NCBI GenBank assembly: GCA_034190875.2
Contig: CM067348.1
Location: 26,740,475 to 26,804,474 of the forward strand
Length of the DNA stretch: 64,000 bases
Direction: 5' to 3'
Origin: Urechis unicinctus
Lineage: Eukaryota; Annelida; Polychaeta; Xenopneusta; Urechidae
The number at the start of each line of letters is the position of its first letter. The stretch's first letter is position 1. The position numbers were made by a program, and so were the translations under genes. Below, in pieces: positions 22,774-33,670 of the stretch. A model generated the notes under the pieces. The model saw nothing but the letters and a program-made list of their open reading frames with translations, had not been told where the DNA came from and made no database searches.

Positions 22774-22837
22774 CTTCAAGTGAACAGTAGCATGATGCAC
22801 CTATGTACTGCGAACTCGATTTTTAGATGTTGATAAC

Positions 22838-23134
22838 ATGGTTGTATTCGAGGATCCTCAATTGAAAATCAAGTCTAACATAAACCATTCTGTTTGTATA
22901 CTACACTTACGGTCTATGAGACAATATCGCTGCTTCTCAATGCTATCAATGTTGTGGTCTGTGTATTTAGTGATATCTTTGTGTTTGACATATCTTGTGT
23001 TCATGCAAATGTTCGGCAATCTATTGCCGTTATGCGCTAGTGAATCGTCGGAATATGAAGCCTGTTTTTGCGGTGAAGTGGCGGTGCCTTTAGACCCACG
23101 GTTGTCGATCCCAAGGTCTGAAAACCTGAATTAA
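22838..23134 (+). other. 98-codon ORF of unknown status, spacer copy 2
   Basis: Same length and frame as at 4783, with a handful of substitutions and no stop. Function unknown. Confidence 0.25.
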
Positions 23135-24069
23135 TCTTCGTGACTCAGATGATCACAGAATATCACAGTACAAGCCCAAGATCATCAAGCCCACCGTTAT
23201 CGATTAAAATATATACTGACGTATGTACAATTCGTAAACCTGCAACACAATATCGCTCATATACCCCCAGTTTATACTTAGCGCGAAATAATTAATTCAA
23301 AGTACAATGGTACAAGCTACAAGAGCAGCATTGCCTATCGATTTATACATGCCTGCAAGAAGAACAAGTGGATCAAGAAATCGTTTGAATTGGGGTCAGA
23401 TATAAAAATCCTTGCACCAATAATCTCTTCTATATAACTGGAAATGGAATTGCTTTTTATTCAAGAAAGGGTCTGACCCTGAAGATGGGCATAAGTGTGG
23501 TTTACTGACACCGTCGACGTCCTCGTATTGACGCAGGTCTTCATAAAGAGGAACATCTTGCAGAAATGTATCTTTCTTATATTCAGCATAAACATATGAT
23601 GATGAAGCATGTTCGACACAAGTAAACTGACGGTAAGATACATGTACGGATGACATGTGCTGTTTTTTGCTGACGTCATGAGACGATGATCATTGCTTCG
23701 CCGAGACCAATTTCCTACGATCACAGTCATGTAAACATTAGGAATATATAAATGCATTGAATTGGGAAAAAAGGGTTATTTCCTAATTATGCATCGATTC
23801 AATATGAAGAATGAATGATGGTGAAAATAGCCATAACATACGTTAATCAGTACATTTAATTTTTAACTCATAGTTCAGATATGTATCGAAATAACATTAT
23901 TTGAAACTGAACAAATCTCGATCAAGGCTTATCCATCAATCTTTTACAATGGGTCACACTTAAAATCAAGGTTTAGAACTCAATGAACATGGCGAAGTGA
24001 TATTAAATTAATCTAAAACGTAAACGTATATGCATAATACTCTCCTGCGTCTTCTGTCGTGCTGGCGTG

Positions 24070-24145
24070 TGAAGTGATCGTAAGACGGAGTATTTATTCC
24101 CATTTTCCACATGTGTGCCTCCGCACATAAAGTAGTATTACAACA
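24070..24145 (-). repeat. 3' LTR of element C
   Basis: 76-bp LTR, TG...CA, adjacent polypurine tract as in the other copies. Confidence 0.85.
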
Positions 24146-24389
24146 TCTCCCTCTTTTTGAAATTAACTAACAATGTTTTTTATTAAAAAGAAACTTGAAT
24201 AAAATTTGTTTCTTAACAGTTGGCTTATTGGTATGTAACTCAAAAAACAACGTAGGTATGGACTGTGGTCCTCTAATAAACTTGGTAAGTATAGTTAGGC
24301 GTCTGCAAAACGAATCGGTCGGCTGCTAGTACGACCTGACCTAGTGGTGACTTGTTCGCTAGGTAGTTTGTTTGGTTTTGGTTGACTTG

Positions 24390-25463
24390 TCATGTGCTGC
24401 GCTTTGCTCTGGAGTTGGAAGTGTGATGCTGGCTAGGTTTGTTTCGCTGGCTGTGCTGAGATTGATAGTGGTTGCCTTCTGCCAAAGGTGCGTCTGCAAA
24501 ACGAACTCGCTTTTGCGGAACATGTGGCCGTGCGGGCTTTGCTGACATCTGCATTAGGGTGCTGTTTGCCAAACATCTTGTGCAAGTGGGTGCGGTTGCG
24601 GCGTATGTCGTAGGGTGGTAGCATTTGATGTGGTGACCTCGTAAGACCTGGGCTCCTCTCGTACTTTTGTGACCTCTCCTGGACACCAGGTGTTGTCATC
24701 TTGTTTTAGGGTTCGAATATTTTGTCCGACAAACAATGGGGGAAGTGATGGGCCTGCATGTCTTCATTAGGTCTTTTCTGTTTTGTAGTCGGTGGAAGGT
24801 ATAGGAGGGCTGCTGCGATAGCTCATTGCTGGGTAGGGTGTTGCGGAACGGACGGCAGGGGCTGGCAGGCATGTGTCAAGAGGTGTTGCTCGTAGGTTGA
24901 GTAAGGCCTGGTGGATGTCTTGACCTGTCTTTCTGCATTTGGTGATCAGTGACTTCACTGCGCGAACAGTGCGATCTGCTAAACCGTTTGAACGTGGATA
25001 GCGGGGAGAGGACGCTGTATGTTTGACAGACCAAGTGTTGCACATGTCCTGGTATGTTTTCTCGATGTACTGTGGGCCATTGTCAGATACTATCTCCATG
25101 GGTACTCCTAGCTGGCCGAAGGTTGATGCTGTTTGGGCAAGGCATTCAGGCTGGTTGACGGAGTGGATTGTCACAACCTTAAGCTTTTTGCAGACGGGCA
25201 ATGGCTGGGTTTGGAACGTCGACCCCATAATAACGTTGTTTAGACCATACGGAATCTTTGTACCGGCACATGATGTCCATACTTCCCAAGCATATGATGG
25301 TTGTATCATTGTAGGCAGTAAGCTTTGCTTTGACTGGCTGGATGCGTGATCTCCAGTTATCACCATACATTTGCTTGATGGTGCGGAGAGGCAGGATACT
25401 AGCTCCGGCTCTGGTGTCAATCTTCAGTCGGAGTTGCATCACTCCTAGTAGGTCTGGACGCAT
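24390..25463 (-). pseudogene. pol: protease-integrase fusion remnant of element C
   Basis: The protease start (LRLKIDTRAGASILPL, with DTGA changed to DTRA) is followed after a deletion by the integrase core (VSDNGPQY with the second catalytic Asp; SPRYPRSNGLADRT where the family has Glu in place of the second-last Asp). A C-terminal domain follows near 24554-24736 (FVGQNIRTLKQDDNTW), in another frame. The altered catalytic positions and frame breaks mark it as dead. Antisense ORFs here are shadows. Confidence 0.75.
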
Positions 25464-26200
25464 GATATCAATGGTTATGTATCCCTACGCGTCGTTTCAA
25501 AACAGGAAATCTTTATTCTTGGCAAGGTTAAGCTGGGTTATACTCGTCGTTGTTCGGCGAATCTGGGTAGGCAACGATAGGTAGGCTTCGTAGCGTAGAC
25601 CATAGACCTCCGTATGGTACGCGGCCGTCGTGGTGGCGCACCGTTGGCTTCGGTGGATGCTATGTACAGCGTTAGTGGTCGCTGTGCACAGCACGCAGTC
25701 TGGGCTGCTCCTCGTGACAAGTATTTGTTGTCGGTCTTCCGACTCACAGTTATTGGTGATTGGTGAAAAATCTCTGGCCTTAAGTCGACGAGTTGTACGG
25801 GAATAATGTGCTATTCTCGGGCTGATGGTCGATTGTGACCGCTTATCGGTCACTAGGCCAAAATTATGAGTTTGAAGCATTATTTACAACAGCGTGGATC
25901 CATTTAACATAATAAACCCGACTCGGATGGATCCAAACTGGACTTCGGTATCCTGTCGTCACTTAACCATTCACATTGGCATAATCTATGACGGCCAGAC
26001 TTGCGTTGTTATATGCTGCACAAAAAATCCGCAGCTTCAGGACTATATAGACGTGCGGCTAGTTCGTCGTAATAAGTAAAACATCGTTCTCTGGCGCCAT
26101 CCTATAAGCATCCCTGCGAGACTTCCTCCATGTTAACTGACGTCACCAGGAATATAACAACCCAGAATACCACATTTACACACATGTCACCGAAATACAT

Positions 26201-28509
26201 TTCGCTCTTATTTGCCTACGTCCTGCTGTCAACTAAGCCCTCATTTACAGCCTCGCTATGAAAAGTAGCTTAAGACACCTCTTGAATACATAATCTATTT
26301 AAAGCCGCTGATAATGCGGTTGTATATGAAGGTCTGTTTGAATGCTACCCTCCGATCATTGCGACAATGTCTCTACTACTCGCTTTTGCCATTCGTGCGT
26401 TCAATTTATGAGCTGATATCTTTGTATCCAACAAATTCTTTGTAAATATAGATGTTCAGCAGCGTACTGTCGTTAAATGCTGGTTATATGCTACAATATG
26501 CGTGAGTGGAGGTCGGCACTGACGCCAAAGAGCTTGTAGCTACCCTAGAGGGCTCACTCCGACTAGGCAGGCGGTGAGTATGTCAATGAGAGGTCTGCAT
26601 GGCCCATACACGAAGCAGTGTACTAACGACGTGTGCTTGGTTTGTAAGTGCTTGTAATCCAAATACCAGATGTGTCCTGTCATTATAGTACGGAGTAGCT
26701 TTCAAGTTCTACCTGTAGTATATAAATATTGGCACTGACAGCAACATAATGCAAGATTTCATACTGTTGTGACGTTTCCCACAACATAAAATGCGCTGCT
26801 GTAAGAATGTATGAGGGTATTATTATCTTACATGCATGCAAAACAAATTCAGCTTGCATTAAAACAATCTTATTGTGGACCTTTCAATAGTATTGACTTC
26901 ACTTGTGGAAAGTTTTATAGAATTTAGACATAGGTAGAACTGATACAACTTCCCGTCTAAGCTTTTTCTACGCTGTATAGTAGTTGCAGTAACTAACCAA
27001 AATAAAGGTATTACCTATAAGATTGTGCGCTGCACACATGTCAATCACCAAAGTGCCTAAGTGATGTTAGATCTACCCATATATGTAAATACTCATTGGA
27101 TTATGATTTGATTTTGACCCGTTTAGTCAAATGTAAGTCCAGTGCATCTGCAGAAAGCAAAAAACGGCAACATTTCAAAACAACGAAAGACGGACCACGT
27201 TATTATTACGTTTTCCTTGGATAATCATGCGCGTTTTCAAAACATTAAAGTCACAGTATTGATAATGCGATGCATAATTCACTCAGCCAAAGCAATTCTC
27301 TGACGAGTAGAATAAAGTTGATTTCCCCATCCCCTCCAACGTGAACAGCGTTTTGGGGCGTTTGCATGCTGCCCTTCCGATCCATGAGGCAATATTTCTG
27401 CTCCTCAGTTTTATGTGGATATATCTTTGTGCCTAACATATTGTGTGTTCACATAATTGTTCAGCAATCTATTGTGGTTATGCACTGGTGGTCTTCGTGA
27501 CTCGGATAATCACGTTAAATGGCAATCTCGGAAAGGGGATGCAGCCGCCCGGTATGCTCACCAGTATCGTGCTTATACGCAGCTTATATTAAAACAATCT
27601 TCCGATGCATCTTTCATTAGTAATGATATAAGCATAAACTGGATATTTTTATACTCGAACACCGTAGTTTTTTTGTGGAGGAAACAACACATTTCTACAA
27701 TCGATCAAAGATGTAACGTCTAAGTATTCTGAGATAGGTAGAACCTTCATACATTCTTTTTAGTAAGGTTTTTTTCCTTCGTTGATTCCTAAATGCAGTA
27801 AATATGCAACTTCGAGCTATTGACCCTTTGTCTATGATTAATAGACTGGAGTTATTTTGCTAGCTGACCACAAGTCAATCACTAAAAGGCCTCGGTGATA
27901 TTAGATCTACCCATTCCTTTTAATGCCCATTTGATTATTATTTGAATTTTATAGATCTAGGCATTCAAAGATTTAAAGGTGGATATATTTTGTAGTTCAT
28001 GCTTGGAAGGGGTTAGGGCGGGTTGAAGTTGGACTTCAATATTTGTGAACAGGTAAACAGTCTTGGCTGTTGTAGCTCAGCAGAAATTCAGAAGACCGAT
28101 TCGCCAACAAAAGCCCTCTTGCTTTGGCATTGTGCAGCCTTCTTGAAACGTTTAACTTGGTGCATTCACTAAAAACGCGTTTCCTATTAGCAAGGGAAAA
28201 AATAAACTCTCTTGGACCAAGGACCCACCGGGCCTCTAGGTTTCAAAATCTAGGGGCCGCCAGCCAAAGTTATGGGTCATTGATTCTACAACACATACGA
28301 ATAGAAAACCGTATAATCAACGTTATCTTTCCACCCTTAATTTAGTCGTGATAAGTAAGCTGATTAATTGCACTTTTCGTAGAGCTGTAAGCTAAGGATG
28401 CATTAACCATCACTTTAAAAAGTGGTTTCATTGTATACTGCTGGATGGTGCGGTTCTTGCATATTCGGAGACTATCTAGCACTTCTCTTATTATGTTGAA
28501 TCGTTGAAA
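26201..28509. other. inter-unit spacer, copy 3 (left part)
   Basis: The first 400 bases are a decayed receptor promoter block (CTCGCTATG, GAAAAGTAGCTTAAG, ATTGCGACAATGTCTC). From about 26605 the sequence matches 8331 onward. No gene supported. Confidence 0.45.
28124..28345 (+). other. shortened copy (73 codons) of the 91-codon spacer ORF
   Basis: Matches the ORF at 9804 for most of its length, then a small deletion near 28308 changes the end. The lack of frame constraint argues against a coding role. Confidence 0.15.
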
Positions 28510-28800
28510 ACAATTACGTGAATGGTTAACAGTAATCACGTGATTGTCATTAACCACGTGAATTGGTGACAATACTCCCGTGATTTGTTGACAATAATTA
28601 GCGAATTGTTGACAATAATCACGTAAATTGATGACAATAACCTCGTGAATTGTTGACATTAATCACGTGAACTGTTAACGAAACTCCCGTGAGTTGTTGA
28701 CATTAATATCCAATTTTTGATAATAATAACGTACATTGATGACAATAATCACGTGATTTGGTGATTATAACCGCATGAATTGTTGACAATAATCCAGTGA
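28510..28800. repeat. minisatellite with ~22-bp unit, locus 3
   Basis: Same repeat family as loci 1 and 2, in the same place within the unit, with its own order of unit variants. Confidence 0.8.
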
Positions 28801-30282
28801 ATATTTTAAGTCGTTAAACCAAGGAACATATCACTGGACGTTTCCGTGTTCAAATGAGTGCTGCTTACACTGGTATATGCACCGGAAGTATTTCCGTGTC
28901 TGGTGCCAGTTAATGGTGTTCTTCTTCACACTGCCGTTGATGATGGCTGTAATAATGCTCTGTAATGGCTGATGATTAACATGTTGCAGATAGTAGTTAA
29001 GGGATATAAAGTGTACCGATGCTGCTTTCAACAATGCTGTTTTCACACTGTCTATGAACGCATGAAACCGCTTCTTCTTCGCGTCTTCAATGATTGATAG
29101 ATAACCATTGCACGTTGAGGGTTGCTATCCCAATGTTACCTTTCATTTTCACACTGATCATTTACCCAATACATTGTCTTGTATCTGACAATGCTTCTCA
29201 TTCCATCCAAGGCTGATCAAGGCTAGATGATAATTATATCTATGTAAAAATACTTCAACACTCCAATATAAACGTTCAACCCTTCAATAGGCGACCAAAC
29301 AAGATCAATGCAACCTCTCCAGATTCCTGGCGTATTCAGGGCAGTACGAATAGAGTCGATCCCGTCACATCTACATTTTTGCACTTATAATCAGAAACTG
29401 ACACAAAATCAAATCTCATATTCTGTATCATTTAATAAGCGATCTACATCCAAATAAGTGATCAACAAACATACGCGGGTCCGAAGGTTCAGGGGCTGAT
29501 ATCCGTATTGTTAACTTGGAATGACCGTACATATTTGCTATTGTCCTAATGTAAAAATTTATTTATAATTTGTAACGTCCAATAAAACAATTAACTATTT
29601 TTGTAGAGTTTTTACTAATTATAAGCAAAAGAATCCCTTTTATTCAATTCGCCGTTGGCGTATGTATAAATTGAAGCATTTGTATAGCGAAAAAATGGGC
29701 GAAAAAATAAAATGCGAGATAAGTTGGATTGAAAGAATTGTTTCTAACGGAACTGGCAAGAAAAAAAGGACGGATAACCGATATAAGTTTGATACAGAGC
29801 TTAAGTGAGAAGACTTACAACATACCAAAAGCGTAGTGTATGAAGCATGGTCACAAACACATTCGTTCCCTAGATACGGAATGCGAAGATAATATAACGT
29901 GTAAGGAAACAAGAATGAGAACCAATTTACAAATTGCCATCAAGCTCAACACCATTTGACTGGCTAAATGACTGAACGTAACTTTTGGGTGTATTTTTCT
30001 TTAAAAGTGTCATTATCAGTTAAAATATATACTGAAGTATGTACAATTCATAAACTATGCAACACGATACGGCTCATACCTGTACATCTGCAACACAATA
30101 TGGCTCATATACCCCAAGTCCATACTTAGCGATTAATGAACAATTCAGGGTCCAACGGCACAAGCCACAAAATGCTTGCAAAACGAAAAGGGGATCAAGA
30201 ACTGGTCTGACCTTGGGTCAGATGGGAAAGGCATTGGACCAATAATCTCTTCTACATAACTTGAAATGAAACTGCATGCTAT
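28801..30282. other. inter-unit spacer and a3 3' flank
   Basis: Repeated spacer ending in the a3 3' UTR. No additional gene is supported; the minus-strand ORF at 29640 recurs elsewhere in different lengths and looks non-coding. Confidence 0.4.
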
Positions 30283-30568
30283 TCAAGACAGGGTCTGACC
30301 CTGAAGTTGCGCATACTGTGTTTGAACGGCACCATTGACGTCCTCATACTGACGTAGGTCTTCATAAGGCTTGGAATCACCTTGAAGAGGAGGGACATCA
30401 TGTTGAAATGTATCGTTCTCATATTCAGCATTGATATTTGACGATGAAGCATTAGCGGCACCAGTGTGCTGGGGGTTAGATACGTGTACGGATGACATGT
30501 GCTGATTGTTCCTGACTCCATGAGACGCTGATTGTTGCTTTGCTGGATTCGTAACCGAGGCCAATTTC
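30283..30568 (-). CDS. a3 exon 8: cytoplasmic tail with tyrosine motifs
   Basis: Acceptor GATCGTAG|G. The tail contains AEYENDTF, then KPYEDLRQYEDV and TQYAQL before the stop; serine/asparagine-rich before that. YEND is a YxN (Grb2-type) motif, the YxxL/V motifs resemble ITIM halves, and YEDV-x7-YAQL has ITAM-like spacing. A second open frame on the same strand is a shadow. Confidence 0.8.
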
Positions 30569-33500
30569 CTACGATCACAGTCATGTAAACATAGGGAATA
30601 TAAATACATTGAATTGGAAAAAGAGTTATTTTCTGATTATCCATAGATTCTAAATTTGGAAGGGATGTTGGTAAAAATTACTTGCCTCTTGTAATGAATT
30701 AATGCAACGATGGAGGCAGCAGCAACGAGGCAGGCAACAACAGCCACGGTGTAGGCCACAATGACTGTGAACAAGTTGAAGCAGAACATCATATACACAT
30801 GAACACTTTTGATATTGTTGTCTTTACACTTCACATATTGAGGTTCCTAAGGGCTAATTGTTGGTTTGAAAAATGTTACTTACAGTACGAGTAGTGCCAA
30901 CATTATAATACTGCCTTATAACATAACTGGTGGAAAAGTTATAAGCAATGCCAGTATTGCTAACATTCCATAACTGGTTAATAAATTGATAAATGATGAC
31001 AGAAGTGTACACTGTCAACTGAACCGTTCGAGAAATCATCTTCAAAAAAGCAGAAACTAAGATTATGCTAACAGGAAAGATTTGCGAAATACATTTGGGG
31101 CAGTCAGGATAAGCAAAGCGAGGACAAGAATTTTATATATCACCATGTGTATCAACATTCTGTTGAATGTTTCCTGTTCTTGTGGTCAGATGAAAGGTTG
31201 AGTCAGCGGCTACAGCACACACACCGAATTATGAAGTCAAACCACATGTGCAAATACACATGCTAGGTTTCAGATGGGTACTTAGTAGTTTCAGTATATA
31301 GGTAACGAGACTCAACGATGAAATGTGGTGTATAACATTATTCTGACATTGTCAATTAACAGCAAACGGTGCTACACCTTCCGACATAACATTGGTGTAT
31401 AATTTGTGGATCATTTGATCATCAACCAGGATGTAATTGTACTGTTTGGGGTTCATGTCAAATGAATGGCTTATTCTAATGGCACAAAAGAACCAATTAA
31501 GTGAAGGAACAGAATAAAATGACCTACTGCCATCACCTGCAAGCAGAGATCTGCCATCCATTTCATTTGCATATGTAACTGCAGAGCACATACACATGGC
31601 TTTGTTTCGTTATAGATAATACAGACGAGACTAAAATGGTCATTTATTCAGTGCGTGATAAAACAGGCTTTTTGTGCTCAACCATTTGTCGTTATGGGTA
31701 ATATGTTATTCCGTAGCAGGTTGGCAACGTACTTAGTGTGTGTTGTACTCAACTCCTTCTCACATTGAGTTATGTTATTCCATAGTGTGTTGTACTCACC
31801 TTGTTCACACACAGGAGGATATCCATTTCCTTTGCAAGATACGGACTCCCACTGACCAGTACTCAGCTCCACAACAGCGCAGTCATGCCTTGTGTCGGGA
31901 TGGCCTGTTTTCCAGTTGTTGTATTTCATATGACCAAGAACTGGGCCTAGTTTGTAAGATCACAAAATATTGTACAATGTGATAACCGTACAAATAAGCG
32001 ACGATAGACGAAACAATTGCAGTGGTTGGCAGAATCTCTCCCCAACACGCCCACATATTAGACATTCGTACCATTAATGCCATTCTTCCACACCCACAGC
32101 TGGTTTGTGACGTCTATCCAGAATGTACTTTCGGTTGGACTTCCTGCCAGGCTGCCGTTTAGGATGTCACTGTTCCAAGGGTTTATGTCCACAGAGAGTA
32201 GATCGCTGTTGTGGTCTACAGCACAGTAATATCGGGCTGTGTACCAGTTGGCCGATGATCTCGCACCAACAACAGCACACATGTCCCCTACTAGTGTTCC
32301 TGGACACGTTCCACCTGGATGAAAAGGAATCGAATACACGACGGAATACTTTTGTGCTCCCATAAAGTTACAATATAATCTGCTGTATAATATGTACAAC
32401 TTACTTGGTGAGCAAGAAAATGTTAGCAATAAATATTTAGCTCGGAATGTTAGCACGAACATAAAACGATATGATATTCTAATACGGATATAATACAGTT
32501 ATTATGGAATTATCTGAACTCATGTCGTAATATAATATAGCTTGATGAACATTAAAACCGGAATAGGACGGACACCATTATCATACCCATGTCATTACAT
32601 CCGTTAATCAGTGCATTTATTTTTGCACGTGCCCACCAGTAAACTCACAATCTCCAATTCAATAACTCATAGTTCAGAAATGTGTGGAAATGGCATTATG
32701 TGATACTGAACAAATCTCGATCAACAGTTTATCCATCAAACTTTAAAAATCAAGGTTGAGTACTCAATGAACATGGTGAAGCGTGATTAAATTAATCTAT
32801 ATGCATGCCACTCTTCAGGAAATGTTTTGGGTGGAAATTACGTAAAACCTAAAACATTTCAATGAAACGGCTTATCCGTCAAACTCCAACGGGACACACA
32901 GGCAAAGAACAAAACCTTATCCAAGTGGTGAAGCGTGATTAAATTCGTTAAGCACATTCAAATATATGTATGTTAACCTTTTGATGTCCAGTTTCGTCCA
33001 CATAGATATCCGTGAGTTTCGTCACACTTGCCCGACATGAAGCCATCACGCGTGCTAAACATAGCGCAGTCATTACCGTGGAAAATAAGCGTATCTTTGT
33101 AATACTCTTGTGCGTCCACTGTCGTGCTGGCGTGGATCCATCTATCATACTTGATCAGACGCAGACGGATCCAAGCTTGACCAGCACGTTCTGTTGTTAA
33201 TAAAACATTCACATTTGCATTGTCTATGATGGCCAGACTGGAGTTGTTAGTAGTGGCACAAAAGTCCACTGCTGCCGGTCTATTTTTTTTTGCTGCTTCT
33301 CCGTCATGATATGTAAAACATCGTTCTCTTACGCCCTGCTGTTTACATCCCAACGAGACTTCCTCCATACTGACTGACGTCACCAGTAGTATTGTAACCA
33401 AGAATACCACATTTACAAATATGTCACCGAAATACATTTCGTGCTCATTTGCCTACATCCTGCTGTCAACATAGCCCTCATTTACCGCCTCCTGTGAACA

Positions 33501-33670
33501 CATAAACTTGAGAACGATGACGGATTCCAATTGAATCTGTTGCAATTTGATCCTCACCACACAGTTACACAATCAGTAATCCTTGATGTACGCGTAATGG
33601 TTGTTTTCCTCTCACAACGTTCCAAATCTAGTACCGTTAAAGCATGGTTGACAAATTTAGGTTACTCACC
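30283..33670 (-). CDS. a3: intact C-type-lectin-like type I receptor with tyrosine-motif tail (550 aa)
   Basis: The only complete open copy. Coding exons: 32978-33437, 32072-32314, 31800-31946, 31378-31578, 30884-31056, 30686-30828, 30283-30568; they total 1653 nt and all phases join. A 5' non-coding exon ends at 33670 (CAG|GTGAGT); its acceptor is near 33463. Residues 1-24 form a signal peptide; CTLD1 has six cysteines (C31, C40, C60, C124, C138, C146). CTLD2 follows with WVWK, LGHMKYNNW and PVCEQ, then a degenerate third CTLD, one transmembrane helix and a 94-residue tail. Neither CTLD shows EPN/QPD or WND, so calcium-dependent sugar binding is not expected. The tail motifs suggest phosphotyrosine signalling. 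Inferred role: cell-surface recognition receptor. The junction between third-domain exons and the transmembrane exon is least certain. Confidence 0.82.
30686..30828 (-). CDS. a3 exon 7: transmembrane helix, followed by a GC-AG intron
   Basis: About 143 nt encoding FTVIVAYTVAVVACLVAAAS, then IVALIHYKR, a basic stop-transfer end. The donor is AAGAG|GCAAGT (GC at 30685-30684). A GT reading two bases on would put the tail out of frame. The acceptor (TGTGAAG|TGT) is weak and the upstream intron very short (55 nt). Confidence 0.7.
30884..31056 (-). CDS. a3 exon 6: degenerate third CTLD, second part
   Basis: Acceptor ATCTTAG|TTTC, donor CGTACT|GTAAGT; 173 nt, phase 1 to 0. INQLWNVSNTG resembles the VTNQLWVWKDG of CTLD2, but no cysteines remain. 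The acceptor is the same in a7 and differs in a2, a5 and a6. Confidence 0.55.
31378..31578 (-). CDS. a3 exon 5: degenerate third CTLD, first part
   Basis: Acceptor CTCTGCAG|TTAC, donor GGAAG|GTGTAG. As one exon it is 201 nt and in phase. A 48-nt segment inside (31476-31523) starts GTCATT and ends ATTAG and could be a tiny intron; either reading keeps phase. Weak similarity to CTLD1 around HSFDMNPKQYNYILVDDQ. Confidence 0.6.
31800..31946 (-). CDS. a3 exon 4: second half of CTLD2
   Basis: 147 nt, phase 1 to phase 1; acceptor AACTAG|GCCC, donor CAAG|GTGAGT. Reads VLGHMKYNNWKTGHP, DCAVVELSTGQWESVSC and PPVCEQ: the classic C-terminal half of a CTLD, but with GHP and QWESV where sugar binders have EPN and WND. 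Confidence 0.85.
32072..32314 (-). CDS. a3 exon 3: first half of CTLD2
   Basis: 243 nt, phase 1 at both ends; acceptor ATCCAG|GTGG, donor AATG|GTACGA. Encodes GTCPGTLVGDMCAVVGARSS, then YYCAVDHNSDLLSVD and QLWVWKNG. The upstream open frame to 32462 is intron. Confidence 0.85.
32978..33462 (-). CDS. a3 exon 2: signal peptide and CTLD1
   Basis: ATG at 33437 in MYFGDIFVNVVFLV; acceptor GTTGACAG|CAGG at 33463, donor AAAAG|GTTAAC. A hydrophobic leader, then a whole long-form CTLD in one exon: cysteine pairs fit C31-C40, C60-C146 and C124-C138. The WIGL position reads WIRL. Confidence 0.85.

Larger units (their letters stand above)
21753..22837. other. upstream region of a2 with two kB-type sites
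   Basis: Homologous to 44520-45377 and 54740-55918. It holds an ancestral 5' exon region (donor weakened to GAG|GTTAGC near 21858) and both kB blocks. No coding gene seen. Confidence 0.5.
24070..25891 (-). mobile_element. LTR retrotransposon C (same insertion), retains integrase but lacks gag and RT
   Basis: The left (3') LTR 24070-24145 is intact with GCGTG at 24065-24069. The right (5') LTR is almost wholly deleted, only TTTACAACA remaining before GCGTG at 25892-25896. The interior differs from A, B and E: it keeps the integrase and its C-terminal part, then an abrupt join to the protease start, then a join to the 5' untranslated region. Two internal deletions therefore removed RT/RNase H and gag. 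Confidence 0.82.
23460..26200 (-). pseudogene. b3: receptor pseudogene with LTR element C
   Basis: The tail exon remnant (about 23460-23715) has YKKDTF and YEDLRQYEDV but no distal YxxL. The middle exons are deleted as in the other beta copies. A CTLD1 fragment precedes element C and CTLD1 resumes at 25892, running to the ATG at 26200 (signal peptide MYFGDM...). The 5' UTR exon and kB block of alpha genes are absent: the sequence jumps from near 26250 to the GAAAAGTAGCTT motif that in alpha lies beyond the kB site. So both promoter and coding frame are lost. Confidence 0.8.

Noticed and set aside
24767-25420. 217-codon ORF as a novel gene
   Set aside because: The N-terminal third is out-of-frame protease, the rest is integrase; a deletion join within element C explains it.
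32978-33437. Classical calcium-dependent sugar-binding lectin
   Set aside because: EPN/QPD and WND motifs are absent from CTLD1 and CTLD2, so I call the domains lectin-like only.
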